From: Propionispora vibrioides
GTDB lineage: Bacteria > Bacillota > Negativicutes > Propionisporales > Propionisporaceae
NCBI RefSeq assembly: GCF_900110485.1
Contig: NZ_FODY01000013.1
Location: 49,451 to 113,450, forward strand
Direction of reading: 5' to 3'
Length of the DNA: 64,000 nt
Shown here: positions 1 to 8,328 of the stretch, in pieces
Layout: the number at the start of each line of letters is the position of its first letter
How positions within the stretch are numbered: the first letter of the stretch is position 1
The notes under the pieces: model-generated
Databases searched by the model: none
Seen by the model: the letters and a program-made list of their open reading frames with translations, nothing else
Told to the model about the DNA's origin: nothing
Program-made: the position numbers and the translations under genes

Positions 1-873
1 ACAATGAAAGATGTGTTATTAACGGCAAAAAAGCACAAGTATGCAGTAGGTGCCTTTAATGTCCCCAATCTGGAATCGATTCAGGCAGTTATTTCTGCTG
101 CAGAGGAGTTGCAAACTCCAGTCATCATACAACACGCAGAAGTGCACGAAAAATATATCCCCTTGACTGTTATCGGTCCTATCATGCTCGATTTTGCCAA
201 AAGAGCAACGGTTCCGGTATGTGTGCATTTGGACCACGGCTCCAGCTTCGATTTATGTATGCAGGCGATTCGCCTTGGCTTTACCTCCATTATGTACGAT
301 GCTTCTGCCAAAAGTTATGAGGAAAACTTTAACGAAACAAAAGAAATGGTTCGTATCGCCCACGCTGTTGGTGTTTCTGTAGAAGCCGAATTAGGTCATA
401 TTTTCACCTCAGCCATAGGCGGCGGTGAAGGACGCGGAGCTGTGGGCGCCGAAGATTTCGCTTCGCTGGAAGATTGTTATACCGATCCTGAAACCGCCCG
501 GAAATTTGTCGAAGGAACCAATGTAGACGCACTGGCTATTTCCTTTGGAACAACGCACGGAGTTTATCTGACCAAACCCCGTTTAGATTTAAACCGTATA
601 ACCGAAATTAAAGAAAAAATCGATATTCCTTTAGTCATGCACGGAGGTTCCGGCCTTTCTGATGATGATTTCAAAACCGCCATTCATAATGGCATTACTA
701 AAATAAATTATTATACTTATGGGACAATAGCCGGTGGCGAGCAAGTAGCAAACATACTCGAAACCGCACATGATGAAAAATTATTTTACCATGATATTGT
801 TCTTGCCGGCATAGCCGGCATTAAGGCAAATATAAAATCAGCCATGCAGGTATTCTACCATTCCATTTTATAA
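1..873 (+). CDS. Class II fructose-/tagatose-bisphosphate aldolase (5' end probably outside window)
   Basis: Zinc-dependent class II aldolase of about 290 residues, which cleaves a ketose 1,6-bisphosphate to dihydroxyacetone phosphate and glyceraldehyde 3-phosphate in the cytoplasm. From the ATG at base 4, the AVGAFN motif lies near residue 14, the catalytic Asp and first zinc His are in HLDHGS (residues 75-80), and the late HGGSGL motif is the third zinc site region. Family members usually carry a few residues before the MKDVLL-like start (for example LVT-M), and the frame is open through the first codon of the window, so the true start is probably upstream. The C-terminus is complete. Whether the substrate is fructose or tagatose bisphosphate cannot be told from sequence alone. 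Confidence 0.9.
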   Translation, partial: TMKDVLLTAKKHKYAVGAFNVPNLESIQAVISAAEELQTPVIIQHAEVHEKYIPLTVIGPIMLDFAKRATVPVCVHLDHGSSFDLCMQAIRLGFTSIMYDASAKSYEENFNETKEMVRIAHAVGVSVEAELGHIFTSAIGGGEGRGAVGAEDFASLEDCYTDPETARKFVEGTNVDALAISFGTTHGVYLTKPRLDLNRITEIKEKIDIPLVMHGGSGLSDDDFKTAIHNGITKINYYTYGTIAGGEQVANILETAHDEKLFYHDIVLAGIAGIKANIKSAMQVFYHSIL

Positions 874-1009
874 AAGTTGCAAGGCATAAAAACAGTTCTC
901 AGCCTACTGCCGAGAACCCAAAATAAAGCACTCCTTTTTGTTCGTATAAAGCTCGTATCAATATCCATCCTGAACCTGCCGGGCAAAAAATTCCGGCAGC
1001 AGCTAAAGC

Positions 1010-1038
1010 AGCCCCGGCATGATAGCCGGGGCTGCTTA
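1010..1038. terminator. GC-rich hairpin, possible terminator
   Basis: Perfect stem GCAGCCCCGGC / GCCGGGGCTGC around a short loop. It lies just past the stop of the deoD remnant and between that remnant and the aldolase. There is no clean T-run next to the stem on either strand, so termination activity is uncertain. Confidence 0.5.
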
Positions 1039-1050
1039 GTTGCGTTCTTA

Positions 1051-1180
1051 TTATTTTGTCAGTTCCAGAACAATGTTCATCATTTGCATAAACATGGTCT
1101 GCCGTTCCTCGCCTGTCGCAGCCTCACCGGTAACCAGATGATCGCTGACCGTTACAATCGTCAGCGCCTGTACTCCGATT
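1051..1180 (-). pseudogene. deoD: 5'-truncated remnant of deoD (C-terminal 43 codons only)
   Basis: Reading the minus strand gives ...[27 protein letters not shown] and MNIVLELTK followed by a stop. This is the C-terminus of the intact purine nucleoside phosphorylase at 8329-9030 ([13 protein letters not shown] ... MNIALETVK). By eye the two copies are about 85 percent identical over 125-130 bp. The 43 codons are uninterrupted, but similarity fades upstream of about 1180 and there is no start or active-site region. The piece is a direct repeat of the intact gene's end, about 7.28 kb away, and closes the left side of the TetR/Usp/RND block. Confidence 0.85.
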
Positions 1181-1239
1181 TTCCCCTTTCTAATAATCAA
1201 GCAGGCCGGTCCAACGGCTGGCTTTTAATAGAACTACTT

Positions 1240-1839
1240 TCAGCACCGAATTCCTTGCAAACAATAATGAATGGATTGCATAATATAATTTTTACGGTTA
1301 GCTTTATCGGATAAGTTTAGTTCCTGCGGTAGTAATGACACGGCAAGATGTGGCGCATGCAGCATTTCTACTAATACGGAGGCCGTATGGAAAGGTTCCA
1401 AATCGGCAAGAAATTCTTCCTGGGAAATTCCATGACGCAAAGAAGAGACGATATACTGATATAATTGCAGCGTATATTCCCTTACAAAAAAACTGCTCTC
1501 AGTAGTAGGGTGACGGCTCATTTCACGTTGCCAAAATACAGATAAATAAGGTTGTTTGTATTGGATCGCAGTTAATACATTTGTATAGGTGAGCAATCTC
1601 TCGGTAGCGGTAGTACCGGACCCGAATTCTATTTCTTTTAATGATTGAATAGGAGGACTAAACTGTCTTCTTAAAACCTCTTGATAAAGATTCTCTTTAT
1701 TACCGAAATAATAGGAAATTGCTGCAGGATTACTTTTTGCCTCTCGCGCTAATTGATTTACAGTTACAGTTTCAAAACCAAGTTTGGCAAATAAAAAAGT
1801 GGCATTATCCAGTATTTTGTTGGCTGTATCGTTTTTCAT
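1240..1839 (-). CDS. TetR/AcrR-family transcriptional regulator (CerR-like)
   Basis: 199-residue one-component repressor. The N-terminal helix-turn-helix (residues about 5-50) carries the TetR pattern ILDNATFLFAKLGFETVTV ... AISYYFGNKENLYQEVL. The larger C-terminal half resembles the CerR/YbiH-type ligand domain (ATERLL, FWQREMSRHPTTE). The start is ATG at 1839 with AAGGAG 9 bases upstream. The gene lies between the deoD remnant and a universal stress protein and has no obvious target of its own; the nearby RND operon has a separate TetR gene at 7552. The ligand is unknown. Confidence 0.85.
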   Translation of the reverse strand: MKNDTANKILDNATFLFAKLGFETVTVNQLAREAKSNPAAISYYFGNKENLYQEVLRRQFSPPIQSLKEIEFGSGTTATERLLTYTNVLTAIQYKQPYLSVFWQREMSRHPTTESSFFVREYTLQLYQYIVSSLRHGISQEEFLADLEPFHTASVLVEMLHAPHLAVSLLPQELNLSDKANRKNYIMQSIHYCLQGIRC

Positions 1840-1966
1840 ATCACCAACTCCTTAAAAGGATATATTGAGATCTCCATTGATTATTGATGCAGCGAATGGC
1901 TTATTTTATGCTGTTTCTTGCTCGGCCAGTATGCAACATAGCCTGCTGCTATACAGACAGATTAAA

Positions 1967-2410
1967 TTAGTGAACAACCAGAACAGGACAGGTAGCATGA
2001 TGCACAACGTATGTACTGACACTGCCCAAAAATAGCCCGGCAATTGTCCCCAGTCCTCGACTGCCAACAACAATGACGTCACACTCATTGTTGTTGGCAA
2101 AGTCAATAATAAAAGTACGTGGTTCGCCCAATTCGTTATAGGTTTTAACCGGAATATCTTTCGGGACAAGCTGAGTAGCTTCTGCCAAAATTGCTTTAGC
2201 AAAGCTTGCGGGATCTTTAGCTGCATGGGGTGGAATTTTAGAGCCTTGAATTTGATCGTATAGCGGAACCTGCTGAGACAGGACCGATACATAAAGAATG
2301 TTAAGTTCGCCGGCAAAAGAACGTGCTAAGGCTTCGGCATGCAGCAGTGCTCTTATTGAATGACGTGAACCATCTACAGGTACCAAAATTTTCTTATACA
2401 CCATTTCCAT
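1967..2410 (-). CDS. Universal stress protein, UspA family
   Basis: 147-residue single-domain Usp. It starts MVYKKILVPVDGS and ends with the ATP-binding-type signature GSRGLGTIAG ... GSVS followed by ATCPVLVVH, so it probably belongs to the nucleotide-binding subgroup. I chose the ATG at 2410, 9 bases after AAGGAG; a TTG at 2419 in the same frame abuts the Shine-Dalgarno and is unlikely. Usp proteins act in the cytoplasm in stress survival, with no reaction that can be predicted. It follows the IS630-type fragment, which may have separated it from its original promoter. Confidence 0.9.
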   Translation of the reverse strand: MEMVYKKILVPVDGSRHSIRALLHAEALARSFAGELNILYVSVLSQQVPLYDQIQGSKIPPHAAKDPASFAKAILAEATQLVPKDIPVKTYNELGEPRTFIIDFANNNECDVIVVGSRGLGTIAGLFLGSVSTYVVHHATCPVLVVH

Positions 2411-2478
2411 TATGTTCAACTCCTTATAAATATTTTTAAACCATATAACGGACTAAAAGCAGACAAGTTTTAATAAGG

Positions 2479-2970
2479 CTAATTTTTTTTTAAGCTTTCT
2501 CCTTTCTCTCCATCATTTGCTTTAACCAGTGTATAGGTAGAATGTGTGTAGCTAAAACCCAGATCATGCAGTAAAAACAATACCCCACGATCTGAATATT
2601 TTATTTGGAATTGACAATAAATCCAGGAGGCGACTAACGAACATGTCCAATTCAGTTCGCCAGGAAAGCCAACTTCTTCAGGACGTTGGGAAACCACCTG
2701 TTTTACCTGTTGCTTTTGCGTGTCACTCAAAAAAGGCTGTCGGCCAGGAGGAAGTTTACGCTCTAAACCGGAAAGGCCCTTTGCTAAATAAGCACGAATA
2801 TAAGAACCAACTGTTACGCGGCATCTACTGATAATTTCAGCAATCTGGTCAACCTGCGAGCCTTCTAAATACAACTTAACTGCCTGGTATCTCTCAAGCA
2901 TACGGCAATCTTTAGTTGATTTTATTGCAGTTGTGATTTCTTCTAGTTTTAGATTTTCCGTTTCACTCAT
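2479..2970 (-). pseudogene. IS630-type transposase, N-terminal part only
   Basis: 163 residues from the ATG at 2970 (GGAAGG upstream). The protein has the tandem helix-turn-helix/winged-helix arrangement of IS630-family OrfA: ERYQAVKLYLEG, VGSYIRAYLAKG, LERKLPPGRQPFLS, and a second unit SLVASWIYCQFQIKYSDRGV followed by LLHDLGFSY. It stops just after a run of nine A residues (codons KKN then stop). The DDE catalytic half is absent: only about 60 bp separate it from the Usp gene. IS630 elements often make OrfAB by -1 frameshifting on such an A-run, so this may be an OrfA whose OrfB was deleted. It is not transposition-competent alone. Confidence 0.75.
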
Positions 2971-3059
2971 GACAACACTTCCTTCCAGACAATAAATATG
3001 GTTAATAGGCTGTGCCATATAGGAACAAAAGAATAGCTATTACATTCTAAACAGCAAAG

Positions 3060-6000
3060 TTAAACTGAAGGACCGGCTGCACCGGTAGTCACGTTGCCTT
3101 GCACACTACTATTAGGCTTCGCTCTATACCAGGCGGCGTACATGACCGGTAATACAACCAAGGTTAAAATAGTAGCCCCCATTAATCCCGCCGCAATAGC
3201 AATAGCCATCGGCCCCCAGAAAATACTGGAGACTAAAGGAATCATGCCTAAAATAGCTGCCGCAGCTGTCAACAGAATGGGCCGCAGCCGGATGACAGTA
3301 GCGTTAATAATGGCATCCCAAAGCGGTTCGCCATTATCTAACAATTGGTCAATCTGATCCATTAATATAACGGTATTACGCATGATGATCCCCGATAGGG
3401 CTAACATACCTAATTGAACGACAAAGCCCATAGGACTGTTGGTAATCAATAGTCCGGCAACCACGCCAATAAATCCCAGCGGCGCTGTCATCAAAGTCAG
3501 AATCATTTTGGGAATGTTCTGCAGTTGTATAATTAAAAGAATCATAATCGCAATGATCATGGCCGGAACAGGCTGCATCATAAAACCGACTGCCTTGATG
3601 CTATCCTCCTTAGGTCCGTCATACTCAATGCTGTAGCCAAACGGTAACCCGGCGCGCAATTCATTCAGGTTGTTGTAGACTTGTTCCGCCACATTATCCC
3701 CGGTTACATCGTTAGAATTCAATTCCGCCTGTATCCAGATCATCGGTTTTAGATCACGCCGGTAAATCAATCCGTCTTCTGCTTCAAAGCTGATTTTGGC
3801 AATTTGATCAAGCGGAACATATTTGCCATTGCCAAGCGGAATGTTGAAATTTTTAATTTCAGCAGGATTGTTTCGATCCTGCGCGTCAAAGCGAAGCAAC
3901 ATATTAACTGTTTTGTCATCTTCACGGAATTGAGTGATATCTGTTCCTGACTGTTGCATCTGCAGCGCAGATGCCAGAGTTTGTGATGTAATCCCCAGTT
4001 TGCGGACCTTATCCTGGTCTATGGATAAATGGGCGATCTTACTTTTTTCACTCCATTTTAAATTGACGTTTCGGGTATGGGGATTAGCGGCCATAACCGT
4101 CTGTACCTGTTCGGCAATTTCCCGCACTTTGTCCACGTCGTATCCTTTGACCCGCAGCATGACCGGATAGTCGGAAGTAGGACCGTTATTGATTACTTTG
4201 GTATGGAATTGTACATCGGAAAATTCGTTTATTAGCACCTGACGATATTTCTTCTGCAGTTCATCACGGGCCTTGTAATCTTTGGCGACAATGATGAATT
4301 CGGAAAAATTAGTCTTGTTTGCTGTGGGATCAAAACTTAGCACAAAACGAGGCGCACCTTCCCCTACATGATAGGTATAATAAGAAATTTGCGGATCACC
4401 TTCCAGTTCTTGGGCAAACTGGCAGGCAACAGCATCCATATTTTTAAGCGAAGAGCCTTCCGGCAGTTCCAACTGGACAATCAGCTCCGAACGGGTAGAA
4501 GCCGGAAAAAACTGTTGCTTTACCAGCCCTAAGGCAGAAACTGCAACAATAAAAACGCCCACAGTCATTCCTAAAACGATTTTTTTATGAGTCATGCACC
4601 AAACCAAAAGCTTTTTAAATTTTTGATAAAAAACCGTGTCATAAGGATCGTGCTCGGTTTCACCGTCATTTTTGGGCTTAATTTTGATAAATAAGTAGCC
4701 TAGCAACGGAGTGGCGGTTCCGGCAACAATCCAGGAGGTCAGCAAGGAGATGGTGACAACTGTAAAGATGGTAACGCAATATTCCGACGCACTCCCGACG
4801 GCAAAGCCGACCGGAATAAAGCCGGCGCAGGTCACCAGTTCCCCGGTTAAACGGGGATAGGCAGTGGAGGAATAGGCAAAGCAGGCGGCATTAAAGCGGC
4901 TCCAGCCTTGTTCAAGTTTAACCACCATGGTTTCAATGGTAATAATCGCATCGTCAACTAGCAATCCCAAAGCAATAATCAGAGCGCCCAAAGATATACG
5001 CTGTAAATCAATACTGAACAAGTTCATAAAGGTAAACACGATGGCGATAACCAGAGGAATACATAAGGCCACGATAATGCCTGAATGCACACCCAGACTA
5101 ATAAAACTGACAATAAGAACAATCACAATGGCTTCAAACAGCGATTCTACAAATTCATCAATTGAGCTTTCCACCACTTTAGGTTGATTTACCGTTTGAT
5201 GAATTTCCATACCGGCCGGCAATTCTTTTTTCACCTGTTCGATTGTTTTAGCGATATTCTCACCTAAAGTCAAGACATTGCCACCAGGTTCCATGGCCAG
5301 AGAAATTCCGACACTGGGCTCCCCATTATAATAAAACTTAGGATCGGAAGGCTCGCTGTAGGAACGGGTAACGGTAGCAATATCGCCAAGGCGGAAGGTG
5401 CGGCCATTCGCCTGAATCGGAGTATTTTTAACATCTTCCAGATTTTCGAACATGCCGGTAACCCGCAAGTAAATATTATCGCTGGTTGTTTCCAACATGC
5501 CCGATGCGGACATGGCGTTTTGCGCTTGCAATGTGCTTGTAATGAGAGTGGGATCAATGCCTAATTGTGCCAATTTATTATTTTCGACTTCAACATAAAT
5601 CTTTTCAGTCTGTACGCCAAGCAGATTTACTTTTTTTACACTGGGAACTCCCAATAAAATTCGCCGGATTCTTTCCGCTTTTACGCGCATATCCTCATAG
5701 GTATAACCATCACCGGTTAAAGCGAATACCACGCCATAAACCTCGTCAAACCGGTCATTAAATTGCGGTGTAGTGACGCCGGTAGGAAGGGTGCCCGCAA
5801 TATCGTTAACCATATTGCGAACTTCCAGCCATTTGCCGCGCACCTCCTTTTGGAGTATAGAATCCTTTAAATGGACATAAATAACTGTTGTGCCCGGAGT
5901 AGAATAACTCTTTAAATAATCGAGTCCCGGCAGGTCCTGCAATTTCTTTTCAATTTTATCGGTAACTTGTTCCTCCATCTGTTTCGCCGTGGCTCCCGGC

Positions 6001-6161
6001 CAGGCTGCACTGACAATCATTTGCTTAATGGTAAAATCAGGATCTTCCATTCTTCCCAGCTTTTGATAGGAGACAAAACCGGCAATGAAAAAAAGTATCA
6101 TAAAAAAGTATATGACTTGCTTATGATTCAACGACCATTCGGTCAAGTTGAAGCCTTTCAC
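3060..6161 (-). CDS. RND-family efflux pump, inner-membrane permease (AcrB/MexB-like)
   Basis: 1033 residues, the usual RND length. TM1 is at the N-terminus (VIYFFMILFFIAGFVSYQKLG). The first periplasmic porter/docking loop spans about 35-330, TM2-TM6 about 335-490, the second loop about 555-870, and the remaining TM helices follow. The proton-relay aspartate pair is present in TM4 (GLLVDDAIITIE). Family role: proton-driven export of hydrophobic compounds through a trimer joined by an adaptor to an outer-membrane channel. The start overlaps the adaptor stop by 4 bases (ATGA), so the two are translationally coupled. No TolC gene is in this operon; the one at 37956 could serve both systems. Substrate unknown. 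Confidence 0.93.
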   Translation of the reverse strand: MKGFNLTEWSLNHKQVIYFFMILFFIAGFVSYQKLGRMEDPDFTIKQMIVSAAWPGATAKQMEEQVTDKIEKKLQDLPGLDYLKSYSTPGTTVIYVHLKDSILQKEVRGKWLEVRNMVNDIAGTLPTGVTTPQFNDRFDEVYGVVFALTGDGYTYEDMRVKAERIRRILLGVPSVKKVNLLGVQTEKIYVEVENNKLAQLGIDPTLITSTLQAQNAMSASGMLETTSDNIYLRVTGMFENLEDVKNTPIQANGRTFRLGDIATVTRSYSEPSDPKFYYNGEPSVGISLAMEPGGNVLTLGENIAKTIEQVKKELPAGMEIHQTVNQPKVVESSIDEFVESLFEAIVIVLIVSFISLGVHSGIIVALCIPLVIAIVFTFMNLFSIDLQRISLGALIIALGLLVDDAIITIETMVVKLEQGWSRFNAACFAYSSTAYPRLTGELVTCAGFIPVGFAVGSASEYCVTIFTVVTISLLTSWIVAGTATPLLGYLFIKIKPKNDGETEHDPYDTVFYQKFKKLLVWCMTHKKIVLGMTVGVFIVAVSALGLVKQQFFPASTRSELIVQLELPEGSSLKNMDAVACQFAQELEGDPQISYYTYHVGEGAPRFVLSFDPTANKTNFSEFIIVAKDYKARDELQKKYRQVLINEFSDVQFHTKVINNGPTSDYPVMLRVKGYDVDKVREIAEQVQTVMAANPHTRNVNLKWSEKSKIAHLSIDQDKVRKLGITSQTLASALQMQQSGTDITQFREDDKTVNMLLRFDAQDRNNPAEIKNFNIPLGNGKYVPLDQIAKISFEAEDGLIYRRDLKPMIWIQAELNSNDVTGDNVAEQVYNNLNELRAGLPFGYSIEYDGPKEDSIKAVGFMMQPVPAMIIAIMILLIIQLQNIPKMILTLMTAPLGFIGVVAGLLITNSPMGFVVQLGMLALSGIIMRNTVILMDQIDQLLDNGEPLWDAIINATVIRLRPILLTAAAAILGMIPLVSSIFWGPMAIAIAAGLMGATILTLVVLPVMYAAWYRAKPNSSVQGNVTTGAAGPSV

Positions 6162-7285
6162 AATGAATCACCACCGATGCTCACTTGTTGCCCTTCGGTC
6201 AGTTTATGAACCCCGGCAATAACAATCCGGTCTCCCTGCTGTAAGCCACTGATAACCTGAATGGTATTATCCTTGCCATAGTTGCCGGTTTGAATGGAAC
6301 GCAAGGTTACCCTGCCGTCTGTTACCACCCAGACAGCAGGAGTGTTTCCTTCAGCCTGGTAAACAGCCGCTACAGGAATATTCACAGTTGGTTGCATCGT
6401 GCTGTCGTTTATGGCTACGGCAGCGGTCATACCCAACTTCATTTCGGGCGGCGGGTTGACTAAACTGACCCGGACTTTAAAAGTACGGGTGGTTTGATCA
6501 GCCATCGGAGAAATCTCCCTTATTTTACCGGTTACTGTCACCTCTGGCAAAGCCCAAAAGGAAACCTGTATTTTTTCAGCTTTGCGCAGGCCTTCTATCC
6601 GGTTTTCCGGTACACTGATTTCTACTTCTCGCTCTCCGTCCTGTACGACAGTGACAATCACTTGCCCGGCACTGACAACTTGACCTATTTCGGCAGAGAT
6701 ACCTGATACGATCCCCGGTTTATCAGCCTTTAACAAGGTATAATCCAATTGATTGGTGCCTTGTGTGTATTGGGCCTGGGTCTGCCGTACCCCGGCTACA
6801 GCCACTTTGTAAGCATTGACATATTGATCATATTGCGACTGGCTGATTGCGCCTCCTTCTAATAATTCACGATAGCGTTTAAGATTGCTCTCAGCCAATT
6901 GCAATTGCGATTCAGCCGAATCGACCTGAGCAGAATAGTTATTTACCGTTTGCAGGACATCTTTTGCATCAATTTGCAAAAGAACGTCACCGGCATCTAC
7001 TTTACTGCCCAGTTGAATATTTCTTTTGATGATTTTCCCATTTACCTGAAAAGCCAACTGACTTTCATAACGCCCCCTCACCTCACCGGCGTAAGTATAA
7101 CCTTGCGAAATATCGGAACCACCAATGACGGTAGTACGTACTGCAGGAATTTCCTTGAGAGTTTCCTGGGCAGGCTGCTGTCCTTTCCAGAGTACACTGC
7201 CGAGAATGCACAAGCCGGCGATTACAGACAGGGTTAAGTATAATTTTTTTCGGTTGATTTTACTTGATAAAGCTGATAATTGCAT
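6158..7285 (-). CDS. RND efflux periplasmic adaptor (membrane fusion protein)
   Basis: 375 residues. An N-terminal membrane anchor (residues about 13-33) is followed by a first lipoyl half (AFQVNGKIIKR), an alpha-helical hairpin (about 95-170), the second lipoyl half (LLKADKPGIVSGISAEIGQVV), a beta-barrel and a membrane-proximal domain ending GDRIVIAGVHKLTEGQQV. It bridges the RND permease to the outer-membrane channel. The ATG at 7285 has AGGAG 7 bases upstream; a TTG at 7300 overlaps that Shine-Dalgarno and is less likely. It is the first gene of the pump operon, and its upstream region carries TTAATTAA-type half-sites that are probably bound by the TetR at 7552. Confidence 0.92.
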   Translation of the reverse strand: MQLSALSSKINRKKLYLTLSVIAGLCILGSVLWKGQQPAQETLKEIPAVRTTVIGGSDISQGYTYAGEVRGRYESQLAFQVNGKIIKRNIQLGSKVDAGDVLLQIDAKDVLQTVNNYSAQVDSAESQLQLAESNLKRYRELLEGGAISQSQYDQYVNAYKVAVAGVRQTQAQYTQGTNQLDYTLLKADKPGIVSGISAEIGQVVSAGQVIVTVVQDGEREVEISVPENRIEGLRKAEKIQVSFWALPEVTVTGKIREISPMADQTTRTFKVRVSLVNPPPEMKLGMTAAVAINDSTMQPTVNIPVAAVYQAEGNTPAVWVVTDGRVTLRSIQTGNYGKDNTIQVISGLQQGDRIVIAGVHKLTEGQQVSIGGDSL

Positions 7286-7331
7286 GATCTCACTCCTCAA
7301 TTAATTTGTAGCAAAGCTTTATAATCCAGCA

Positions 7332-7370
7332 AATTAATTAAACTCATTTAATTAAATACGTTTAATTAAT
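7332..7370. promoter_or_regulatory. Cluster of TTTAATTAA half-sites, probable TetR operator of the RND operon
   Basis: Three copies of the half-site TTAATTAAA / TTTAATTAA in alternating orientation, the spacers containing CTC and TACG. They lie 47-85 bases upstream of the adaptor start codon, where a promoter is expected. The same half-site forms the perfect palindrome at 7446-7473, and a related one sits in front of the TetR gene. Confidence 0.65.
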
Positions 7371-7445
7371 ATATCAAAAAAACCGCCAACTCATAGTTAG
7401 AGAAAGCGGAGTTTGAGACATCACTCCCTGTACTCAGCATATACA

Positions 7446-7473
7446 CAATTAATTAAATGCATTTAATTAATTG
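7446..7473. promoter_or_regulatory. 28-bp perfect palindrome, probable TetR operator
   Basis: Exact inverted repeat centred between 7459 and 7460; each arm reads CAATTAATTAAATG. It lies between the TetR stop (7552) and the RND operon start. The inner arm CATTTAA resembles the operator at 8181-8198, with TTTAA at the same distance from the centre. Confidence 0.7.
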
Positions 7474-7551
7474 ATTCAAATCGACCACTCCCCCTCTGAT
7501 TAGAGAAAGTGGCACAGTAAAGACTTTCTCATTATATTCTCTTCTCACTGT

Positions 7552-8166
7552 TTAGAATAAAATATGAATTTTTCCCGCTGGCAGGCCAACTACTCTTTCA
7601 ATAAGTGATTCTGCAAGCCTCACACGCAGTTCCAGAAGATCGTCAGCTATTTTTTCATAAAGGGCGTCAATTAAAAATTCGTTAACCAGTAAAATAAAAC
7701 TCCAGGAAGTTGGCGGATGTTCTACTTTGAATTCACCGCAACGCTGCCCCTCTTCAAGGATTCTTAAGCCCCATGGTGTGAGTAAGCCCGTTACTTCCTG
7801 AATTAATTTATTTTTAATATGCAAATTTTTCTCATGATAGACAGTATCTAACAATTCCATGCCTTGCGCTCGAATGCTCTTAATGATGATACCGGTCAGA
7901 AGTCCCAGCTTCTCGGAAGGAAGAAAGCTAGAATAAGTCATCTCTCTAACTTCGGACACTAATATAGCCGTTTGACGCTTAAGCAGTTCTTCAAGAATTT
8001 CTTCCTTGGATTTAAAATAGTAGTAAAACATACCCTGGGTGACACCCATTTTCTTGGCAATATCGCTGACAGTGGTGCCAAAATAACCTTTACTACTAAA
8101 TAAATATTTTGCCGTATCCAAAATCTCATTAATACGGATTTGGGGATCCTGTGGAGGTCTGGCCAT
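7552..8166 (-). CDS. TetR-family repressor, likely regulator of the adjacent RND pump
   Basis: 204 residues. The N-terminal HTH (about 10-57) reads ILDTAKYLFSSKGYFGTTVSDIAKKMGV, then GMFYYYFKSKEEILEELL; the C-terminal ligand/dimer domain is of the usual size. It lies upstream of the adaptor-permease operon on the same strand. A perfect 18-bp palindrome (8181-8198) lies just before its own start, and related palindromes lie before the pump genes, so auto-repression and pump repression by one protein is the simplest reading. The inducer is not known. Confidence 0.88.
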   Translation of the reverse strand: MARPPQDPQIRINEILDTAKYLFSSKGYFGTTVSDIAKKMGVTQGMFYYYFKSKEEILEELLKRQTAILVSEVREMTYSSFLPSEKLGLLTGIIIKSIRAQGMELLDTVYHEKNLHIKNKLIQEVTGLLTPWGLRILEEGQRCGEFKVEHPPTSWSFILLVNEFLIDALYEKIADDLLELRVRLAESLIERVVGLPAGKIHILF

Positions 8167-8180
8167 ATAACACCTCAGTT

Positions 8181-8198
8181 ATTTAAACATGTTTAAAT
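8181..8198. promoter_or_regulatory. Palindromic operator in front of the TetR gene
   Basis: Perfect palindrome ATTTAAACATGTTTAAAT, 15 bases before the TetR start codon. It shares the TTTAA half-site core and centre spacing with the 7446-7473 palindrome, which supports autoregulation. Confidence 0.65.
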
Positions 8199-8287
8199 TA
8201 TAAATCCACTAGAAAATTTTTTCAAGGGTAATTTTTCCACTAACCATATAACCGCATATTTGCTCAACTTTGCCAAAAGTAATTAAA

Positions 8288-8325
8288 ACAGGCAGCCCCG
8301 ACCGACTTCGTCAGAACTGCCTGCT
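8288..8325 (-). terminator. Rho-independent terminator of deoD
   Basis: On the minus strand the stem GCAGGCAG / CTGCCTG encloses a loop with a smaller GAC/GTC hairpin and is followed by TTTTAATTA. It begins just after the deoD stop codon. Confidence 0.7.
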
Positions 8326-8328
8326 TTC

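Noticed and set aside
893..916. Hairpin GTTCTC / GAGAAC after the aldolase as terminator
   Set aside because: Only a 6-bp stem and no adjacent T-run.
877..1314. 145-codon plus-strand ORF after the aldolase
   Set aside because: No ribosome site, and it runs antisense over the deoD remnant and the TetR 3' end; its sequence is explained by those features.
1906..2316. 136-codon minus-strand ORF overlapping Usp
   Set aside because: Out-of-frame shadow of the Usp gene.
7495..7535. Hairpin GAGAAAGT / ACTTTCTC after the pump TetR gene as terminator
   Set aside because: No T-run on the minus strand and other AT-rich stems compete; evidence too weak to list.
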